From the NCBI GenBank assembly GCA_036785705.1, contig JAWUZG010000334.1, forward strand, positions 186,001 through 250,000: a stretch of DNA of 64,000 nt, written 5' to 3'. The first letter of the stretch is position 1; each line of letters begins with the position of its first letter. The DNA comes from Acanthornis magna (lineage: Eukaryota; Chordata; Aves; Passeriformes; Acanthizidae). The translations under genes and the position numbers were made by a program. Below are positions 60,601 through 64,000 of the stretch, one piece after another. Under the pieces are notes generated by a model. The model had not been told where the DNA came from and ran no database searches. It saw only the letters and a program-made list of their open reading frames with translations.

Positions 60601-62759
60601 CTGCCTGATAGGAAAGCTACAGGCTGCTCTTTCCTGGCTGATGGAATTTGTGTCAGTCGTTAACAGAATTGGAATTCACTACAGGCTGCTGGTATGCTGC
60701 TGCAGCTCAGGCAGAAGTGGCACAGCTTATTTCTGCGTCGCATGCGAGCTCCTTCTAAGCCATGGTCCCAAGTGGATGAAACAACTGTAAGAGCAATTAC
60801 AGCTGTTCTGAGTGCTGAAGAACAGTCTGCAGGTCTGCAGCAGCCTTCAGGAATTGGCCAGAGACCGAGACCTGTGACTTGTGAAGAACTTCCTTTGGCA
60901 TCTACATGGAGGTCAACCAACAGTAGAAAAGGCTCAGCAGAAACAGAATTCTCTGACTCCTCTAATGCTGAAAAGTAAGATGTTGAGGTCTTCTTGACAT
61001 TGTAGGTTACAATTAATCTAGAAAAGAATCACTTGAATTTCTGATAAGAATAAGGAGGTAGAAGCACTGGAGATACAGTTGAAGGCTTGGTACTATCCTG
61101 TGCTGCATTTGAGTTTTGATTTCACTGAGAAGTAATTCATACATGGGCCTGCCTTTTGAGAGAGCAGTCAGGAATATTGTCCATGAATTGTGATCTTTGA
61201 GAAGCAGCAGAAGAGGTAGCATTCAGAAACAATGCGTGATCAGTATGGGTATTTTAGTCAGCGTTTAATAGATTTTGTAGTTGCTATAATACACGTGGTT
61301 ACGCAGTAGGCTGACAGGTCAATGTAAATTGTTTGGTGACCTTGTAAAACTCAAGGTATGTCCTTTTTAGAGTTGCAGTGAAATCTACATCTCCCGCACT
61401 GCAGCAGCCAAAGAAGTACAAAGAAAAAGACATTTTGCTCTCCAGGCGATGCTCAGATGACAGGTCAGCTCAGTCCTCAGTGAAGCCTGCAGACAGCGGG
61501 AGCTATCCCAGCCCCTGTGCTAGTCCTTCTCCTCCAGTGACTGGAAAGGTAGACTTCTCAAATGTATCACCCTGCTTTTCAAAAGTAATCAAATTTCTTA
61601 CTGATCTCTTTCTGCAGCTATGAGGTATTTTACTGATAAACTAGGAAACTAACCTTTCATTTATAACAGCTGCATAAACCTTCCTTCTGGAACTTAAAAT
61701 TTACACTAACTATCCTTGTTACACTAGTTTAATACAGTAAAAATAATAGTTACAGATTGCTGAGGTAAAGCTATCCAAAGCAGAAAAAATGAGACTTTTT
61801 GTTTTAAACTTCTTCTAATAAAAAGTCAAGGTGTACTTTTTTTTCAACTAAACTAATACATTGTACATGCACTTCTGAAGTTTCTGGGTTCTGCCTTCCT
61901 CTGTTTCTGTAACAGCATACATTGATACTGATTCTCTTTAAGTATTGTGTAATCTGCCTTACTATGAGTGCTTGGGGTTTTTTCTGATGGTTATTTTAAC
62001 ACAGTACATACTTTTAATGAGGTTATTGTCATAATTGTCCCTTTACACTTGAATAGGAAACTGCAGTAATATTAAAGAGATCACTGAGAGGAAACCTCAT
62101 GGACTCGTTGGAGGATTTAGTAATTCGTTTTTAGTCTTTCAGCTTTTAAATTCAGACTGTATAAAAGGAAGCAAATACGTTTCCTGAAGGTAGAAATGCC
62201 AGCAGTGTGCTATAGGCTGCAGTTTAGGATGATTCATTTTGGCATCATCTCAAGGTGTGTCAGACTTCAATAAATTGTAATTAATCACTAGACTTCTTAG
62301 TCCTATTCTGCTCTACTTGTCTTCTGCCCCTCATGGATGAATTACTATGTTGAAATGTGCTTCCAAAATGTGAAATACATTTTAAGGCCATTTCAGACAG
62401 GACCAGCTGATAGATTTTATGGTTCTTCTGCAATCTGGAAGAGAAAGGGAGGAGCACAGTCAAGGGGTTTCTGTCTTCATGTGTGTAAAACTTTAGAACT
62501 AAAGCCTGGTTTATTTTATTATATTTATTAATTTAATTTAATTTAATTTTTCCAGGGTTGCAAATCTCCTTCACCAAGACAAAATATGCCAGTTCGGTAC
62601 TTCATCATGAAAAGTAGCAACTTGCAAAACATTGATATTTCTCAGCAGAAGGGCATATGGTCCACTACGCCAAGTAATGAACGGAAACTGAACGGAGCCT
62701 TTTGGGAGAGTAGCATGGTTTACTTAATATTTTCTGTTCAAGGGTCTGGATGCTTTCAG
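38169..62759 (+). CDS. YTHDC2: YTHDC2, 3'-5' RNA helicase and m6A reader (27 exons; C-terminus outside window)
   Basis: Twenty-seven exons join in one frame with no internal stop, giving 1338 codons, compared with about 1430 for the human protein. All text matches YTHDC2 closely, and domain order is R3H, DEAH helicase, two-ankyrin insert, helicase C, HA2/OB, and the start of YTH. The ATG at 38169 is the first in frame in the CpG island and aligns with the family start (MSR). YTHDC2 binds m6A-marked RNA, unwinds it in an ATP-dependent way, and with MEIOC controls the switch from mitosis to meiosis in mammalian germ cells. Exon coordinates are given in the block entries. The missing last exon or exons (end of YTH domain) lie beyond 64000. 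The gene appears intact as far as visible. Confidence 0.97.
38486..38935 (+). mobile_element. CR1 LINE 3' end in YTHDC2 intron 1
   Basis: CR1 landmarks read in the sense direction: CTGGAGAGGGTCCAGCAGGG, ATGAGGAAGAACTTCTTCCC, GTGGAACAGCTGCTCAGGGA and GGGTGATCTCCAGAGGTTCC. It begins about 140 bp after the exon 1 donor. Confidence 0.9.
39105..39124. repeat. Poly-T tract in YTHDC2 intron 2
   Basis: A run of about 19 T close to the exon 2 donor, ahead of TGGTGCAG. Intron 2 otherwise shows nothing. Confidence 0.8.
41241..49812 (+). CDS. YTHDC2: YTHDC2 exons 4-10: helicase ATP-binding domain and linker
   Basis: Exons: 41241-41440, 42046-42212, 44673-44775, 45985-46141, 48222-48329, 49148-49296 and 49677-49812 (residues 155-494). 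Walker A GETGSGKTT sits at residues 212-220 at the end of exon 4. TQPRRLAA (motif Ia) is in exon 5. TFCTNDMLLRTL and THVIV are in exon 6. The DEVH box (residues 312-315) opens exon 7, followed by SSAALDA (motif III). Exons 8-10 carry the linker RPFEVKEMFLEDIL, WCSAQEN and DVNCLEPW. The exon 8 donor (G|GTTGGT) is weak. Introns 3-10 hold one LTR (43500-44305) and otherwise no recognised feature. Confidence 0.96.
43500..44305 (+). mobile_element. Avian ERVL-type LTR in YTHDC2 intron 5
   Basis: It starts near GGGCTGGCATGGCAAGG and continues through repeated CTGGAGCAG and CTGCAGCCCA units to GGGCACCTGGCATCCAGTCA and CACCACA near 44303. It is the same family as the element at 33900-35695 and lies in the same orientation. 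The TATA and AATAAA landmarks of the family are altered or missing here, so the copy is decayed. Confidence 0.7.
49968..49991. repeat. (TTG)8 microsatellite in YTHDC2 intron 10
   Basis: Eight TTG/GTT units in tandem. Confidence 0.9.
50182..51392 (+). CDS. YTHDC2: YTHDC2 exons 11-12: ankyrin-repeat insert
   Basis: Exons 50182-50308 and 51327-51392 cover residues 495-558. They contain two ankyrin repeats inserted between the RecA-like helicase lobes, a trait specific to YTHDC2: TGATALMISSGRGFLGQVEE and ISMGASIH, then GWMAVDWARRYGQTEVVDLL. In mammals this insert contacts the exonuclease XRN1. One position that is usually Ala is Ser (MISSGRG). Confidence 0.95.
52180..54998 (+). CDS. YTHDC2: YTHDC2 exons 13-18: helicase C-terminal lobe
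   Basis: Exons: 52180-52358, 52529-52625, 52702-52789, 52883-52963, 53872-53954 and 54893-54998 (residues 559-770). Motifs seen are VFLPGYDEI (exon 14), FMLHSSVQT (exon 15), STNIAETSLTVNDVVFVIDSG (motif V) in exon 16, and QRKGRAGRCQPG (motif VI), split between exons 17 and 18. The intron after exon 15 uses a GC donor instead of GT. All frames are intact. Confidence 0.96.
52790..52882 (+). promoter_or_regulatory. YTHDC2: GC-AG intron 15 of YTHDC2
   Basis: Exon 15 ends CGCAAAATT and the intron begins GCAAGT. It ends TTTTTCATTGCAG before ATTCTTTCTACT. Protein continuity (KI then ILSTNIAET) requires this junction. GCAAGT matches the consensus for minor-use GC-AG introns. The intron is only 93 bases long. 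Confidence 0.85.
55123..58051 (+). CDS. YTHDC2: YTHDC2 exons 19-23: HA2, OB-like and following region
   Basis: Exons: 55123-55242, 55595-55867, 56354-56480, 56952-57157 and 57856-58051 (residues 771-1077). They carry TKLLAPINCPIVDFLMKAP, the winged-helix/HA2 text ELGYHLTELPVEPHLGKM and KRAAMLCRKRF, then WQKARSDGWEKAFCEKNFLS, GMYPNLVHVDREGLV and DWLIYDEMTRA, typical of the DEAH-family ratchet and OB-fold region. No lesion. Intron 22 holds a CR1 fragment. Confidence 0.95.
57621..57751 (-). mobile_element. CR1 fragment, antisense, in YTHDC2 intron 22
   Basis: ATGGTTTGGGTTGGAAGGGA, CTTAAAGCTCATCTCATTCC and CACCTTGCACTAGACCAGG are the reverse-complement CR1 end region. An ATAT/GTAT-rich patch lies just before it (57555-57600). 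Confidence 0.85.
59133..61548 (+). CDS. YTHDC2: YTHDC2 exons 24-26: linker to YTH domain
   Basis: Exons 59133-59242, 60685-60974 and 61371-61548 (residues 1078-1270). Text: SNESSDSEMEDKTTANLALL and DEWLHLKLDPE; AAGMLLQLRQKWHSLFLRRM and GIGQRPRPVTCEELPLAS; then a Ser/Pro-rich, likely disordered region with SYPSPCASPSPPVTGK. The last part is the least conserved, as in other YTHDC2 proteins. Confidence 0.94.
62556..62759 (+). CDS. YTHDC2: YTHDC2 exon 27: start of YTH domain
   Basis: Sixty-eight codons (residues 1271-1338) after an (AATTT)n-like tract and CCAG. The YTH domain begins at VRYFIMKSSNLQNIDIS. The Trp in KGIWSTTP (about residue 1305) corresponds to the first aromatic-cage Trp that holds the m6A base. 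FWESSMVYLIFSVQGSG follows. The exon ends CAG|GTAATG. The second cage residues are in the next exon, outside the window. No match to it was found in 62760-64000. Confidence 0.95.
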
Positions 62760-63331
62760 GTAATGAGTCCTAATCTAAAATGAAGTATTAGCAATGGTTG
62801 GTGGTTTAGGAGAGTGCAGCAAATGACTGTGTGTAGAGTGGACAGCTTTGCTTATGACTTCTGGCCTTCTGAGCAGCAGAGCAGTGCGCAAATATCTGTG
62901 TCTGCTGAAGAAAAAGTATGTCATTCTTCTCTGAAAGACGGCCTTCTAGTTAGCTCAATTTGTCCCTCAGAGATGGAATTGCCTCCAACCATCATGAGTC
63001 AGAATAATGTTTATACATTAATCCTCTGGAACAACAACCAAAAAAACCCCAAGAAACCACCAAACCCAAATCCTAACAAATTAGTGGATTTCTACTCTTT
63101 GCAGGCCAGAATGAGTATTGTAAGTGAAAAAGCCGTTACAGTCAATTCATAGCTTTCTGAAGCCATTACAAATTCTAATAAAAACCGGTTTTGTTCACTT
63201 CCAGTTAGGAAGCTGGCCATGATTCTTCCAGAATGAATTCTTCTTCTTGATGTTGTGTCTAGTGAGAGATTTATTTGTCAACAGTTTGTCGGGTCAAATC
63301 TGTGGCCAGTTTGAAGTTAAAGTCTTGACCT
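62760..63331. other. YTHDC2 intron 27, unique part
   Basis: No exon continuing the YTH domain and no recognised repeat. An open frame at 62814-63152 is not YTHDC2-like. Confidence 0.6.
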
Positions 63332-63660
63332 TGTGGGGAAAAATTAATCCACAAACACCAGAGGTTTATGTCCAAAAAGGAGACAGAGGAGACCTGGGAC
63401 TTTATTCATGACTAAAGGGAAAGGTCATGGGCATTTCCCATGGGGTCTCTCGAATTGCTAGAGGATGCAGCCTCTTTTTATCCTAATTTCCTGGCTGCAA
63501 ATTCCCTCTCTCTTTCCCCATTGGCTGAGGTACTCGAGAGGTACGGACCTTCTGAATCGCCTAATACAGAGCCCCTTCTAATGTACATTCCCCCCCTCCT
63601 TTTGTTTTCTTTGTGTCTCTGTTCTTCTTCTCTAAGTCCAGGGATTTAACATGTCCTTGG
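63332..63660 (-). repeat. Antisense ERV LTR with polypurine tract and short internal piece
   Basis: On the minus strand the LTR reads from TGTACATTAG (63587) to CCCCACA (63332), about 256 bp. It shares most of its length with the LTR at 22581-22844, including GGATAAAAAGAGGCTG and GTTTGTGGATTA. A CATGAATAAAGTCC polyadenylation signal is visible. At 63588-63660 the polypurine tract and about 70 bases of internal sequence are also shared, so this is a 3' LTR end, not a clean solo LTR. Homology fades after 63660. Confidence 0.85.
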
Positions 63661-64000
63661 GTGAGTAACAGTCGGTGTCAATTCATAACATATTCCTGAC
63701 AACCTGGTAGTGCGAAGTTGCAGGTTAGCTGCGAGCCAGCTAAACTCAGTTGTTCCAGGTGAAGAAAGTTCAACTTCCTTCTTCCTATAGAAGCTATTTG
63801 TAAAAGTCAGCTGACCTTAAAGTCTAACCAACCAACCAAAACACAGCTGCCTTGGCAATACCACTGAAGGACTGCAGCTATGTGTTATGTACAGTGACCT
63901 GTCAAATGCAAAGGTAATACTGGAAAGTCATTTTCAGGAAGGCAGTTGATACTGAAAATGTACCGTTGCATTGGTGCTCTCAGACAAGGAAGCTGGGAAG
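63661..64000. other. Unassigned end of window, within YTHDC2 intron
   Basis: It could be more internal sequence of the antisense ERV or host intron. I cannot match it to the other ERV copy and see no coding segment. Confidence 0.4.

Overview
The window looks like nuclear DNA of a bird, probably a songbird. CR1 LINE fragments, avian-type ERV LTRs, CpG-island promoters and short exons in long introns all fit. So does a divergent PAK3-like kinase, a family known to be expanded in zebra finch. No bacterial or organellar gene organisation is present.

Layout. (1) 1-11946, minus strand: a 13-exon PAK-like kinase gene. I could join it exon to exon with matching splice phases. It combines an N-terminal hydrophobic segment, an acidic PAK-type linker, a coiled-coil block where the p21-binding and autoinhibitory regions would be, and a kinase domain. 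The kinase domain keeps the Gly loop, VAIK and HRDLK but loses DFG and stops at the window edge. (2) 11947-17180: no supported gene. (3) 17180-22844, plus strand: a 5'-truncated, decayed gamma-type endogenous retrovirus (pol, env, 3' LTR). (4) 23537-26939, plus strand: an intron-containing heat-shock-factor gene of the HSFY/HSFX type, with a CpG-island first exon and a tandemly duplicated internal exon. Possible tail exons lie at 28.4-29.3 kb. (5) 29.7-31.8 kb: AT-rich low-complexity DNA around a small GC-rich exon-like pair, then a degenerate ~70-bp tandem repeat. (6) 33.9-35.7 kb: an avian LTR with a second LTR nested inside it, flanked by a 6-bp target duplication. (7) 37.7-62.8 kb and beyond: YTHDC2, plus strand, 27 exons (1338 codons) read here in one continuous frame. 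They cover R3H, DEAH helicase with an ankyrin insert, helicase C, HA2/OB and the start of the YTH domain; the last exon or exons lie beyond base 64000. (8) 63.3-63.7 kb: an antisense LTR of the same family as the ERV at 17-23 kb.

How the genes relate. They do not form an operon or pathway. YTHDC2 is an m6A-binding helicase needed for meiotic entry in mammals, and HSFY-type factors and songbird PAK3-like copies are linked to the germline. The window may therefore be a region of germline-biased genes. YTHDC2 (human 5q22) is expected on the avian Z by known synteny, so a Z or W origin is plausible but not shown here. The most novel items are the PAK-like chimera, the duplicated exon in the HSF gene, the 11-bp GCCGTG-containing repeats at two CpG-island promoters, and a GC-AG intron in YTHDC2.
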